Positions 23,334 through 31,494 of a stretch of 64,000 bases of DNA are shown in pieces; the stretch's first letter is position 1, and the number at the start of each line of letters is the position of its first letter. Below the pieces are notes generated by a model. The model worked only from the letters and a program-made list of their open reading frames with translations, ran no database searches and had not been told where the DNA came from. Source of the DNA: a virus; IMG/VR virus record IMGVR_UViG_3300014050_000017, positions 16,134 to 80,133 of that record; one strand, written 5' to 3'. Made by a program: the position numbers and the translations under genes.

Positions 23334-23409
23334 TGGAGCGGTTGACGGGGCTCAAACCCGCGACCTGTACCTTGGCAAGGTACCGCTCTATCAACTGAGC
23401 TACAACCGC
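23334..23409 (-). tRNA. tRNA-Gly (anticodon GCC)
   Basis: Acceptor GCGGTTG pairs with CAACCGC; the D-arm begins AGCTCAGTTGATAGAGC; the anticodon stem GTACC/GGTAC holds loop TTGCCAA; the T-loop is TTTGAGC. CCA is encoded after discriminator T. It is transcribed just before tRNA-Gln. Confidence 0.94.
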
Positions 23410-23493
23410 AAGCGGCTAGTAAGTCTACGAGCAGACTAACCTACCAGCCATGATACATGAGGATTTACACAAGCTCGTTGTCCTCCAGCTGTC

Positions 23494-23591
23494 CTCGTCA
23501 GGAGTCGGTCTTACCGCAACGCAGCCTTAGTACCAAAAATGTCAGGTCGGTTTAAACCACGCCGTAAGGATTAACCGAGTCCCCTGACGAG
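23494..23591 (-). ncRNA. Candidate structured RNA in the spacer between tRNA-Asn and tRNA-Gly
   Basis: The 262-base gap (23410-23671) holds no gene or tRNA that I can find. Its core is a long imperfect hairpin: CTCGTCAGG with CCTGACGAG (9 bp, outer), then CGGT with ACCG, then CTTAC with GTAAG, closing a loop of about 50 bases. A second hairpin (CCG / CGG plus GAG / CTC) lies at 23589-23606. A third, with AGTCT / AGACT at its tip and GGC / GCC at its foot, lies at about 23412-23450 beside tRNA-Gly. It may be a free ncRNA or a tRNA-processing spacer. Confidence 0.4.
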
Positions 23592-23671
23592 ACCGTCTAA
23601 GCGGCTCTAGAAACCCTTAGATACTTGCGTAAACTTCCAACCAATGAGAAGCCATACAAAGTGTTACTCTG

Positions 23672-23744
23672 CTGCCCCACCTGGACTCGAACCAGGGACA
23701 CTCGCATTAACAGTGCGATGCTCTGCCAACTGAGCTATAGGGCA
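23672..23744 (-). tRNA. tRNA-Asn (anticodon GTT)
   Basis: Acceptor TGCCCTA pairs with TGGGGCA (one T-G); the D-arm begins AGCTCAGTTGGCAGAGC; the anticodon stem TCGCA/TGCGA holds loop CTGTTAA; the T-loop is TTCGAGT. No CCA is encoded. Its first base directly follows the stop codon of the helicase gene, so it must be cut from that mRNA or start from an internal promoter. Confidence 0.94.
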
Positions 23745-25331
23745 CTAAACGTTGCCGTTAGTCAGGTAGGACCTGAGGCTATCGACCGTCATGGAAAGTT
23801 TATCACCGTCTTCTATGCCATTGCCATCTATGATGGCGTTAGCCACAGAGGACTTCTGTTGAAGCATATCGTGCTGGCGTTCTTCAATAGAGCCAGCCAT
23901 AATTAAATCTTGAATTACGATTGAGGGCCAAGTTGATGATGCTCTTTGTATGCGGCCATTCCTTTGCGTTGCACTGCCCGAAGACCAAGGGAGGTCGTAA
24001 TTGATAAGGAGATTAGCAGCAGGAAGGTCCACACCGTAGCCCCCAGCGTCAGAACTAACCAGTACGCGTACAGCGGGATTAGTATTGAAGTCAGTTTTGT
24101 TAGATTCTTTAGTACGAGCATCCATCCTCCCAGAGTATTGGCGACAGATATCTGCCCCAAGTGCATCGGTAATCTTGTCTAGCATGTCAACGTAGGTAGC
24201 AAATATAACAACCTTATTCTCTTCGCTTTGTTCTAGAAACTCTTGAACATACCTAACTAGGTAATCTAATTTAGGTGAATCCTTGCAGCTATCTAAAACC
24301 CCATTATCGACAAGCTCAGCTATATATGCGGAACCCTCTCCGCCCATTTGTTTAAATTTAGTAGCGCTGCTGCGTAACAAGTCTGGATGAGAGCAGAGCA
24401 TCTTAAGTGCTCCAATCTTAGACATAATCTTTCCACGCATCTCATCCTCTGGGCCACCACGTCGAGATTCCATGCCGTAGTGAGCCATGATGTTAAAGTT
24501 AGAACCAAATAAATCCTGTGCCTCATCTAAGTCTGCAAGCAAGTCTTGAGCTATCTTGGTATAAACCTTTGATGATGCTCTATCAAATATGACAGTAATT
24601 GGGTCTTTGTGAATTGTGTCAGGCAAGAAAGGTGCAACATCTGGGTCTTTTTGTGCCTTACGCACAGAAGCTTCCTTCATCTTATTGTGAAGGGTAGACA
24701 AGTTGCGGTAATACTGGGGTGCGCCCCAAGAGTTTCTTACAATGAAAGCCGCGTCAAAGATATCAAACCTACCAAGTACGCTGGCGTCAACGAATTGCAT
24801 AATGCTATACAACTCTTCTGGACGACCATTCTCAATAGGGGTACCCGTGAGTGCAAACCTATATGGTGTGTTGATAAGTTTTTTGACGGCTTTGGAACGC
24901 TTTGATTTAAATGACTTGATGGCTGTGGCCTCGTCAAGGACGACAAATCCTCTTGGTAAGTCTTTGACGGTATCCCAGTCGTTAACAACTTGCTCATAAT
25001 TAAGGATGATGTAATCAACCCCTGTATTACGCCAGTCTTTCGCAAGGTCGTACTGCTCTGCTCTTTTCTTTGGCGTTCCGTCAACGACCAAAGCACGTGA
25101 AGTACCATCTGTAAATTTCTCTATCTGATTAGCCCACTGATATTTCAATGAGGATAGACAAATTATAAGACCTGGTTCTTTTACTTTCCGCTCATCCATC
25201 AAACGTTCTATAGCCGCAATGGTAAGGACGGTCTTACCTAGTCCGAGGTCATACGCCACTAGAACCTTGCCACGTTCGCACATCTTGTCGACCGCTTCAG
25301 GTTGATAGGGGAGTAGAGTTCCTTTAAACAT
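23745..25331 (-). CDS. SNF2-family DNA helicase/translocase
   Basis: 529 residues from ATG 25331; the frame extends to 25352 inside the kinase gene. Helicase motifs in order: LLPYQPEAV (Q-like), YDLGLGKT (I), LIICLSSLKYQW (Ia), VLDEATAI (II), ALTGTP (III), then KVVIFATYVDML (IV), GGYGVDLPAAN (V) and QRNGRIQR (VI). It moves on dsDNA with ATP, as in other phage SNF2 proteins near replication genes, perhaps remodelling forks. Its TAG touches tRNA-Asn with no gap. Confidence 0.92.
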   Translation of the reverse strand: MFKGTLLPYQPEAVDKMCERGKVLVAYDLGLGKTVLTIAAIERLMDERKVKEPGLIICLSSLKYQWANQIEKFTDGTSRALVVDGTPKKRAEQYDLAKDWRNTGVDYIILNYEQVVNDWDTVKDLPRGFVVLDEATAIKSFKSKRSKAVKKLINTPYRFALTGTPIENGRPEELYSIMQFVDASVLGRFDIFDAAFIVRNSWGAPQYYRNLSTLHNKMKEASVRKAQKDPDVAPFLPDTIHKDPITVIFDRASSKVYTKIAQDLLADLDEAQDLFGSNFNIMAHYGMESRRGGPEDEMRGKIMSKIGALKMLCSHPDLLRSSATKFKQMGGEGSAYIAELVDNGVLDSCKDSPKLDYLVRYVQEFLEQSEENKVVIFATYVDMLDKITDALGADICRQYSGRMDARTKESNKTDFNTNPAVRVLVSSDAGGYGVDLPAANLLINYDLPWSSGSATQRNGRIQRASSTWPSIVIQDLIMAGSIEERQHDMLQQKSSVANAIIDGNGIEDGDKLSMTVDSLRSYLTNGNV

Positions 25332-25866
25332 ATGCCTGCATTCTAGTAACAATCAATAGCTCTAAGTCTTTAAGGCTGCTAGCGTTGACGATGATATGGT
25401 CAAAAGGGTAGTCGTCCATCTGAGTCTCTGATACATGGCCGTTAACAGCAGTTACCCCTGGGCGTTCAACTCTCCACACCTGACCACCAGGCAACTCCCA
25501 GATAGCTGTGGCTTCATTTTTAAACCTAACATCAGTGATAACCCACTTGCCGTATACATCTGTTTTATTTATTGCTTGTTTAATCCAGAAGTCTTCTCCA
25601 AAAACCTTACGGGCAGATACCCCAACAGCTTGTAGGGTGTGGCGAACCTGTGGGTTTTTCTTTGCAGCCTCCCACCCATCACGGTCTACCACATTGCGTA
25701 AAAAGATAGGTTCGTTTGCAACATGGCCAACAATAGGATTGAAGTCATAGCAGAACTCCCTAATGGGGTCAGCAAAGGCTACGCGTTGAAAGCCAAATCT
25801 ACGTACAAGAATCTCTGCAACAGTGTCTTTGCCAGACTGTGCGTATCCCGATAATCCGATAATCAT
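25324..25866 (-). CDS. Deoxynucleoside monophosphate kinase
   Basis: 180 residues with a P-loop at the start (GLSGYAQSGKDT), RRFGFQRVAFADPIRE typical of phage dNMP kinases, a lid-like segment, and VITDVRFKNEA, the conserved Asp-Val-Arg strand. The family phosphorylates dNMPs to dNDPs, feeding replication together with the reductase at 1764-3788. It overlaps both neighbours by a few bases. Confidence 0.88.
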   Translation of the reverse strand: MIIGLSGYAQSGKDTVAEILVRRFGFQRVAFADPIREFCYDFNPIVGHVANEPIFLRNVVDRDGWEAAKKNPQVRHTLQAVGVSARKVFGEDFWIKQAINKTDVYGKWVITDVRFKNEATAIWELPGGQVWRVERPGVTAVNGHVSETQMDDYPFDHIIVNASSLKDLELLIVTRMQAYV

Positions 25867-26057
25867 TCATGCTCCTCTGGACAACACTCTTTACATGCTC
25901 TAATTAATGTAGCAGAACCTCGTAGGGCTTCCCAATGGTCTGCAGTTGGTTTGTCGCAAAAAGAACAATACTTAGCTCTTTCTTTATTCTCTGCAGAAAC
26001 CTTCTCTAGGTAATCGCGGAGAGGACCAGCTGCCATCCACCTTGTTGTGCCGCTCAT
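25863..26057 (-). CDS. Small zinc-ribbon protein, 64 aa
   Basis: A short helical start leads to a knuckle CSFC and a second CKECC about 30 residues on, with a His between them. The acidic end is CCPEEHE. It is coupled to primase and kinase by four-base overlaps. Function unknown. Confidence 0.6.
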   Translation of the reverse strand: MSGTTRWMAAGPLRDYLEKVSAENKERAKYCSFCDKPTADHWEALRGSATLIRACKECCPEEHE

Positions 26058-26965
26058 GGTTGGTACCCTATTAGATGTTTAGCAAATTGCAAACCCCATT
26101 CTATTTCTTTTCTTGACATACCACCAACATCCTTTTGGTCGGTACTGTCGTAGTTAAAGAACCAACAAGGTAGCCCAATATCTAAAGCCATATCTTTAAT
26201 AGCGTTAGTACAAGACTTGCCAGCGTCATCATTATCTAAAGCAAATATAGGTCGCGTAGCTCCGCGAATAAGACTCCATTGCGTTCCTGATATAGCGCAG
26301 CCATAGGTAGCAACCGCCCCCTCTACACCAACGGAGGCTAGCCTTACTACATCTAGTGGTGACTCAACAACAATCATGTCACCGCCCCTGTAGTGCTCAT
26401 AACCAAAAAGGGCTTCGCTCTTCTTTACACCTGTTGAATTTCTAAAGAACCTGGTCTTGTGACCTTTTTCTTGCCAGCCAAGAAGCTTTCCTGACATAGG
26501 GTCACGTATTGGGATAATCCAATTACCCTGTAAAGCGTTCCACTTTATGCCGTACTTATCAACTAAGTTTGGAAGCAGTCCTCGGCTTTTACATACATCT
26601 TCAGGTACAGATTTAAACGCCAAAAGCATGGACTCATGGATAGGAACCATTTCTTCTTGCTCTGGCTTATCGCCTCTTACTAACTGTTTGATTCTTGCAG
26701 TTAAACGAGAAACTGTTCTATCAATATCATCAATCTCTATATCACCAGCACCAAGGTAGTTAACTAAAGTTTTTAAACCACCCTTCCAATCACAAGAGAA
26801 GCAGATAAATAAACCGCTATCTCCGTTAATCCAAAAAGAAGGGTTGTTATCTTCTTTACCAGTTCGCTCTTTGTGAGCGGGGCAGTGCAGTTGAATTTCA
26901 TTGCCGCGAATAGATACTACCTTTAATCCTAAGGTTTCTAGTGTGTCTTCTACATTAGAGGTCAT
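26054..26965 (-). CDS. DnaG-like primase (zinc + TOPRIM)
   Basis: 303 residues. The CHC2-type zinc domain is at the N-terminus: LHCPAH ... FICFSC. A linker follows with PEDVCKSRGL. The TOPRIM domain has MIVVESPLDVVRLAS (Glu and Gly/Asp region) and IFALDNDDAGKSC (the Asp-x-Asp). It makes RNA primers for PolA. It is shorter than host DnaG and lacks a clear helicase-binding domain. It overlaps the helicase gene by 11 bases. Confidence 0.9.
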   Translation of the reverse strand: MTSNVEDTLETLGLKVVSIRGNEIQLHCPAHKERTGKEDNNPSFWINGDSGLFICFSCDWKGGLKTLVNYLGAGDIEIDDIDRTVSRLTARIKQLVRGDKPEQEEMVPIHESMLLAFKSVPEDVCKSRGLLPNLVDKYGIKWNALQGNWIIPIRDPMSGKLLGWQEKGHKTRFFRNSTGVKKSEALFGYEHYRGGDMIVVESPLDVVRLASVGVEGAVATYGCAISGTQWSLIRGATRPIFALDNDDAGKSCTNAIKDMALDIGLPCWFFNYDSTDQKDVGGMSRKEIEWGLQFAKHLIGYQP

Positions 26966-28181
26966 TGATGTCTATCTCCCTAAACGTACCTGTATCCCAC
27001 GCCCAGATAAGCGATATCTCCATGCGACCAGAGTTACGGCTTTCAAGAACCTTTAGTACACGGGTGTCGTCTACGTTCTCGTCTTCTCTTTGTAAACCAA
27101 ATACCACGTCAGCATCTTGTACGAAAGAAGATGAGTAACCAATAGAGTCTGCAGTAACCTGACCCTTACGCATCTTCCAGTTAAGAACCTGGGTAGTAAT
27201 AATTACTGGAACCTTAAACTTTTGTGCCATGCGCTTAAGCGAACGGGTGATGTTAGTGATGGCCTGTGGAGTGTTGGCTTCTCCAGTCTGCTCATCAATC
27301 ATCAAGTAAACACCATCGATAAACACAATCTCTGGGTGAAGAACCTGTATCTTGCTAGCAATACCTGAAACCGTGGAGCCATTAGCAGAGTCAACCAACC
27401 AGAAAGGCTTACGCATTTGCTCCATAGAATTTAACTTTGCCTGATAACGAGACTCTTCTTCAGCATCCAAAACACCGTTAATTAATCTGGTATGAGATAT
27501 ACGTGCACGCATAGCATCGTAACGAGTTTGCTGTTCGTGGTTACTCATCTCAAAAGATTGGAACATAACTGATTTATCTTGTAGGTGAACGTTCTGTGCA
27601 AACTGCAAAGCAAGAGTTGATTTACCAGTCTTGGGAGGCGCTACGACAACAATTAACTGACCAGGCTGTAGTCCTCCAGTAACCTTATCTACACTAGGAA
27701 ACCCTGTTCCAGTGCCAAGAAGTCCTGGATTGTTCTTACGCCATAGATACTCTTCCCAACGTTTCTTTGGGTCTTCTATGAGGTTCATATCGCTGGTTTT
27801 GCTTAGCCCGTCTTCCTCTAGGCTAATAATTCCAGCTTGGAAAATACGTAATGCTTCTTCGTGGTCACGGCTTTTATCTAGTGCAATAGCCGCTGCCTCT
27901 ATCATCTTTATTACAGAGGCTGCTCTACGTGAGGCTACGACGTTATCTACTAGATAATCGATATTGTCCTGTGATTCATACTGCTTCCATGTAGGGAAGT
28001 TTTGATTGATTACCTCAAGGCTGGGGCACTCTGCGTACTTTGCAAAGTGTTCACGAACAAATACCCAAACACGTCGGACTTCGCTATCGACAAACCAACT
28101 ATCTTTAATACCGCGTTCGTATAAGTATGGAAGGTCGCGGCTCTCTAATATCTTGCTTAGTAATTTATATTCGTTGTTCAT
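26955..28181 (-). CDS. DnaB-type replicative helicase
   Basis: 408 residues. An N-terminal helical domain leads to the RecA-like motor: TGFPSVDKVTGGLQPGQLIV, Walker A APPKTGKST, the FQSFEMSN strand, Walker B region IVFIDGVYLM and VPVIITTQVLN, and a C-terminal DADVVFGLQRED. This is the ring helicase that opens the fork 5' to 3'. It is probably loaded by the ATPase at 28893-29579. The N-terminal domain is short compared with bacterial DnaB. Confidence 0.92.
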   Translation of the reverse strand: MNNEYKLLSKILESRDLPYLYERGIKDSWFVDSEVRRVWVFVREHFAKYAECPSLEVINQNFPTWKQYESQDNIDYLVDNVVASRRAASVIKMIEAAAIALDKSRDHEEALRIFQAGIISLEEDGLSKTSDMNLIEDPKKRWEEYLWRKNNPGLLGTGTGFPSVDKVTGGLQPGQLIVVVAPPKTGKSTLALQFAQNVHLQDKSVMFQSFEMSNHEQQTRYDAMRARISHTRLINGVLDAEEESRYQAKLNSMEQMRKPFWLVDSANGSTVSGIASKIQVLHPEIVFIDGVYLMIDEQTGEANTPQAITNITRSLKRMAQKFKVPVIITTQVLNWKMRKGQVTADSIGYSSSFVQDADVVFGLQREDENVDDTRVLKVLESRNSGRMEISLIWAWDTGTFREIDINDL

Positions 28182-28588
28182 TGTAAGTCAGCGAATGTCC
28201 TTCCCCAGTGTCCGTAACGTAGGAGGCGCGAGTCTACATCAACTACGCCAACTACTTCTGGTCTATAGGGAAGTTCGCTGAGCAAGTGTTTGTCCGATTC
28301 ATACGCCGTGTAGTATCTAAATGGGTTAGTGCCCATATTGTCAAGCATGTCCATAACCTCTTGTAAATCCTCATCCCGTAGGTCAAAGGAAACAAGTTCT
28401 AGGGTAAAGCCAGCTCTGGTTGTAAAAACGTAAAGGTACGACAAAGCGTCGCGTCTAAACTTCTTTTCTATCTTTACAGTCGGGATGATTAATAGTTTCT
28501 TTTTTATATTAATCTCCACGTCCATAATAATGTCGGTGGTAACTAGTATCCTTTTGGGGAGTTCGTTACTGATATCCCCATGCTTCAT
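28178..28588 (-). CDS. Hypothetical protein, 136 aa
   Basis: Beta-rich first half (RILVTTDIIMDVEINI, KKLLIIPTVKIEKKF, LSYLYVFTTRAGFTLELV), then a helix and a final VVGVVDVDSRLLRYGHW. I do not recognise it. Its place between the helicase and SWIM genes suggests a replication accessory role. Confidence 0.55.
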   Translation of the reverse strand: MKHGDISNELPKRILVTTDIIMDVEINIKKKLLIIPTVKIEKKFRRDALSYLYVFTTRAGFTLELVSFDLRDEDLQEVMDMLDNMGTNPFRYYTAYESDKHLLSELPYRPEVVGVVDVDSRLLRYGHWGRTFADLQ

Positions 28589-28896
28589 TAGAAGACTTCA
28601 ATCTTACCGAACCTAATTACAAAATCTCGGAAGGCTTCTTTTGATGACCTAGCGGTTGCAATATCGTCAGCCTGAGCACGGCTAGAGAACTCTAGCGGGT
28701 AGGTGTCGCCGCCGTTTGCTTTAATGCGAGCGCTGACAAACTTAACATGCTTACAGGTGCTACGTCCTCTGTAGCCAGGGCAGGTGCAATACAACTTGTT
28801 GTTGTCGTCTACAGACACCTCGTAGATGCCAGGACCAGGCGACTGTGTTTGGCTGAGGAACACCTGAACCAACTTTGTATCCATTATTGCACTCAT
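28588..28896 (-). CDS. SWIM zinc-finger protein, 102 aa
   Basis: The short protein has the SWIM pattern C-x-C-x(n)-C-x-H, seen as YCTCPGYRGRSTCKHV, after two beta strands. SWIM domains bind DNA or proteins and occur in recombination and SNF2-type factors. Here it lies between DnaB and the loader, so a fork or recombination role is plausible. The rest shows no other domain. Confidence 0.72.
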   Translation of the reverse strand: MSAIMDTKLVQVFLSQTQSPGPGIYEVSVDDNNKLYCTCPGYRGRSTCKHVKFVSARIKANGGDTYPLEFSSRAQADDIATARSSKEAFRDFVIRFGKIEVF

Positions 28897-29579
28897 TCTC
28901 GTAGGTCTCCTTTACTCGTAACCATCGGTAGATATGTAAACGCTTCCTTAGCAAAGCTTTCGGTTGCATCGCCGTAAAGACTATTCCAATCTTCAAGCAT
29001 CACGTTGGTGGTCACGATGGTTGGCAGGCCCTGGTTGTATCGCGTACGCAATACATGGTGGAGAACGTTTTTCTGCCATCCACTTAGGCTGGCGTGCTCC
29101 TTACCTACATCATCAATTACTAGAACCCTGATGTTATAGGGGTCGTGCGCTTCGCCTAGAATCCCATAGTAGAGCACCTCCTCCCAGTCTGTCGGGCTAT
29201 CCATCATGCGACCTTGCAGTGCTAGGACGTCATTAAATGTTATGAAATAACAAGGCCTGATTAATACGGACTCTTCCGATACATCAAAGGCCTGTAGGGG
29301 TGAATTAAGCATGATAGTCTGGATAGTTGCTGCTGCAACTGTCGACTTTCCGCGACCAGGTAGCCCAGCCAACAAAAGACCTCGGCCACAATACCTGTTA
29401 CCAGAGGCGCGAACTACTGAGCCTTCGTTAAAAATACTAAGCCAACCACTAATTTCAACGATGTCTTCAGGGTCTGAGTCATTGCAATCTTCAAGAGTCC
29501 AGCCAAGTTTAGATTTAGGTATGCCTGCAGCCTGTATCCATGTGCGACGTCGTACTTTTTGTTTTTCTAATACGTACAT
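28893..29579 (-). CDS. DnaC/IstB-like AAA+ ATPase (helicase loader)
   Basis: 228 residues. Walker A is AGLPGRGKSTV, Walker B is VLVIDDVGKEH, sensor I is TIVTTNV, and an Arg finger-like stretch is in HHVLRTRYN. A C-terminal lid is short. The family loads DnaB onto DNA. The next gene upstream encodes a winged-helix protein, the usual loader-initiator pair in phages. Confidence 0.85.
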   Translation of the reverse strand: MYVLEKQKVRRRTWIQAAGIPKSKLGWTLEDCNDSDPEDIVEISGWLSIFNEGSVVRASGNRYCGRGLLLAGLPGRGKSTVAAATIQTIMLNSPLQAFDVSEESVLIRPCYFITFNDVLALQGRMMDSPTDWEEVLYYGILGEAHDPYNIRVLVIDDVGKEHASLSGWQKNVLHHVLRTRYNQGLPTIVTTNVMLEDWNSLYGDATESFAKEAFTYLPMVTSKGDLRE

Positions 29580-30526
29580 TACTTCCCACCGCTCCTTAAA
29601 TATTCTTCACGTTCCGCACGTGCTTTGGCTCTTGCTGCGGATACTACATCTAAGTCCTCAGGTTTCATAGCACGTCGTACTTCATCAATCTTAGTAGGCG
29701 CATAATTTAAGAAGGTCCAGAACAACTGTTCAGGGTTATATAACTTACGGTGTTCAAACTTGTAACTAGCAATAAACATGTCCAACAGACGCTTATCTAG
29801 CTCGCCGTTAGTGTCGTTGTCTACACGGAACTGATACATAGCTTTTACCAACCTAGGGCGTTGAGTCAGAGCAACCTGCTCTACCTGCCATAGGGTCTTG
29901 CACTGTTCCGCAAAATAATTAATGATGTCGGTAGGAGTCCAACGGTCTACAGTCTTCTTAGCCCTGGCAATCTGGCGCTTCTTAAAATGCTCCTGCGACT
30001 GCTCCTGGCGTTCGCGCTTCTTGCGCTCAGCCTCCTTCTTTAGTTCCTGCTCTAGGTCATCTGGGTCTATTGGCATTGAGCCTAAACTCATGGCTTCTCC
30101 TTCTGTTGTTTCTTCTTTCCGTGCGTGAAAATTCATTTTCACGCCTTGGTTAACTGAATTAGCATATAAACCATACTGCTCTGTGCTATATGGAATATCT
30201 GCTATATAGGTATCAGCTATATTGCTATTCTGTGATATGGAGATGTAGGTTTCACCGTTCGGGAAAACCTGCAACGGTGACCCAGTACTCCAGTCAAAAG
30301 CATAGGCCTTACCCTGGGTGGTCAGCTCTAGGGTATGCCAAAAGGTTCCCTTGGCGGTCTTACCGCTAGAACGGGCTACAAGGCCAATAGAGACCAGTTC
30401 AGTGATGGCTGACTCAGTCTCATACCTACCCCAGCCATTGGCCTCCATAAGGCCCTGTACGCCCCTTGGAGCCCCATATCTGGCTATGGTCAGGAATACA
30501 CCTAGGGTCTTAGGGCTTAGGCTCAT
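29579..30526 (-). CDS. Winged-helix replication initiator-like protein
   Basis: 315 residues. The N-terminal 75 or so form a winged helix (TLGVFLTIARYGAPRGVQGL ... AITELVSIGLVARS). A Glu/Lys/Arg-rich coiled coil runs through the middle (residues about 160-195), and the C-terminal part (NPEQLFWTFLNYAPTKIDEV) resembles phage replisome organisers of the lambda O / DnaD sort. It probably binds the origin and calls the loader. The origin itself is not located. Confidence 0.68.
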   Translation of the reverse strand: MSLSPKTLGVFLTIARYGAPRGVQGLMEANGWGRYETESAITELVSIGLVARSSGKTAKGTFWHTLELTTQGKAYAFDWSTGSPLQVFPNGETYISISQNSNIADTYIADIPYSTEQYGLYANSVNQGVKMNFHARKEETTEGEAMSLGSMPIDPDDLEQELKKEAERKKRERQEQSQEHFKKRQIARAKKTVDRWTPTDIINYFAEQCKTLWQVEQVALTQRPRLVKAMYQFRVDNDTNGELDKRLLDMFIASYKFEHRKLYNPEQLFWTFLNYAPTKIDEVRRAMKPEDLDVVSAARAKARAEREEYLRSGGK

Positions 30527-31172
30527 TCTGGGCTTTCCACTCGGCTATGAAGGCGCGAGCAAAGACACGGGCTATTGCTTCGACTCCCGCGTAGATATCT
30601 TCAAAATCTTCGGCTTCTTCTTCGTCGTCTTCGTACTCTTCTTCGTCGTCTTCTTCCTCACCGACTTCTTCTTCCTCCTCATCGTCGTCTTCCTCGCTTT
30701 CTGAGACCATCTCTGCCTCTGGAAACTTAATCTGTTCGGGTTCTGCAATTGATGCTGATGGGGTGATTTCTGATAGTCCGTTGAGTAGGTCGTAGCATTT
30801 GATGCCCGCTGTTGTACAAGCCGCTAGGGTAGCCAGTGATGAGTCGTCACCGTCATCCCACAATAAGAAAGCTGTTGTATCGGAGCCTGCCACTATCTCT
30901 ACAGATTTTTTAATTGGGTCTGCATCGTAGACAATAGATGCCGCTGGCATGTTCGCAACATCTGCGTCTTCCTTAGCAATTAAAACAATCTCTTTGTTTT
31001 TATCCCTAGCAAACTGTGCAACAAAAACCTGTGACGGTGTTGCTTGTTTATCAATAGGAATAATAAGAGTTCCACCATCGCCTTTAGCGTAGTAGTGGTC
31101 TTCCATTAATGCTTCTACGTTTTGCCTACTGGTAGAGCCTTTGCCTGCTACCAAAACATAGTACTTGTTCAT
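30510..31172 (-). CDS. Hypothetical protein with a strongly acidic region, 220 aa
   Basis: An alpha/beta first part with strands YYVLVAGKG, GTLIIPIDK, IVLIAKEDAD and TTAFLLWDDGDD suggests a Rossmann-like fold. A run of Glu/Asp (about residues 155-190) follows, then a helical tail. It may bind a basic partner or nucleotide. The ribosome site AAGGAGG sits inside a perfect hairpin (31174-31189). Confidence 0.55.
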   Translation of the reverse strand: MNKYYVLVAGKGSTSRQNVEALMEDHYYAKGDGGTLIIPIDKQATPSQVFVAQFARDKNKEIVLIAKEDADVANMPAASIVYDADPIKKSVEIVAGSDTTAFLLWDDGDDSSLATLAACTTAGIKCYDLLNGLSEITPSASIAEPEQIKFPEAEMVSESEEDDDEEEEEVGEEEDDEEEYEDDEEEAEDFEDIYAGVEAIARVFARAFIAEWKAQNEPKP

Positions 31173-31173
31173 A

Positions 31174-31189
31174 GGACCTCCTTAGGTCC
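31174..31189 (-). promoter_or_regulatory. Hairpin covering the ribosome site of the 30510-31172 gene
   Basis: On the minus strand GGACCT, loop AAGG and AGGTCC form a 6-bp hairpin. The perfect AAGGAGGT ribosome site spans its loop and 3' arm, and the ATG follows two bases on. This could damp or regulate initiation. Confidence 0.5.
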
Positions 31190-31203
31190 CTAGTACCCTA
31201 CCA

Positions 31204-31482
31204 CTAATCTCGGGCAGTGTTAATAACGGCTGGCTTGTATACGGATACCCGTTCCACTATGGCAAGTAAAGATGCTCCTAGGAACGCCCCAGCTACTGTC
31301 CATAGGACATACTGTCGGGTAGTTGAAACTTCAACTAAATATACGGCTACAGCCGAGAATATAATTGAAAGTACAGCATTAATTACGGAAATAGGTATAA
31401 AGATACTTAGTACTTCTACCAGGTTACGAACTGTAGCCAGGAAGAACCCTGTAAAGCACCCCACTAATATAAGCTCCAGCAT
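31204..31482 (-). CDS. Small membrane protein (holin candidate), 92 aa
   Basis: Three or four hydrophobic segments are clear: LELILVGCFTGFFLATV, a long IFIPISVINAVLSIIFSAVA, and YVLWTVAGAFLGASLLAIV, ending with a short polar tail. Size and topology fit a holin, and it sits at the end of the virion block. No endolysin is seen next to it, so the function is uncertain. Confidence 0.5.
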   Translation of the reverse strand: MLELILVGCFTGFFLATVRNLVEVLSIFIPISVINAVLSIIFSAVAVYLVEVSTTRQYVLWTVAGAFLGASLLAIVERVSVYKPAVINTARD

Positions 31483-31494
31483 GGGAGCATCCTA

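Noticed and set aside
23549-23558. Palindrome GGTTTAAACC as an operator.
   Set aside because: It is single, short and lies in the loop of the tRNA-spacer structure; no second copy or nearby start supports an operator.
23583-23620. Hammerhead-ribozyme-like core on the + strand (CTGACGA ... GAAAC).
   Set aside because: The bases between would pair using the core GAG itself, two extra bases precede GAAA, and no matching stems I and III with a cleavage site can be drawn.
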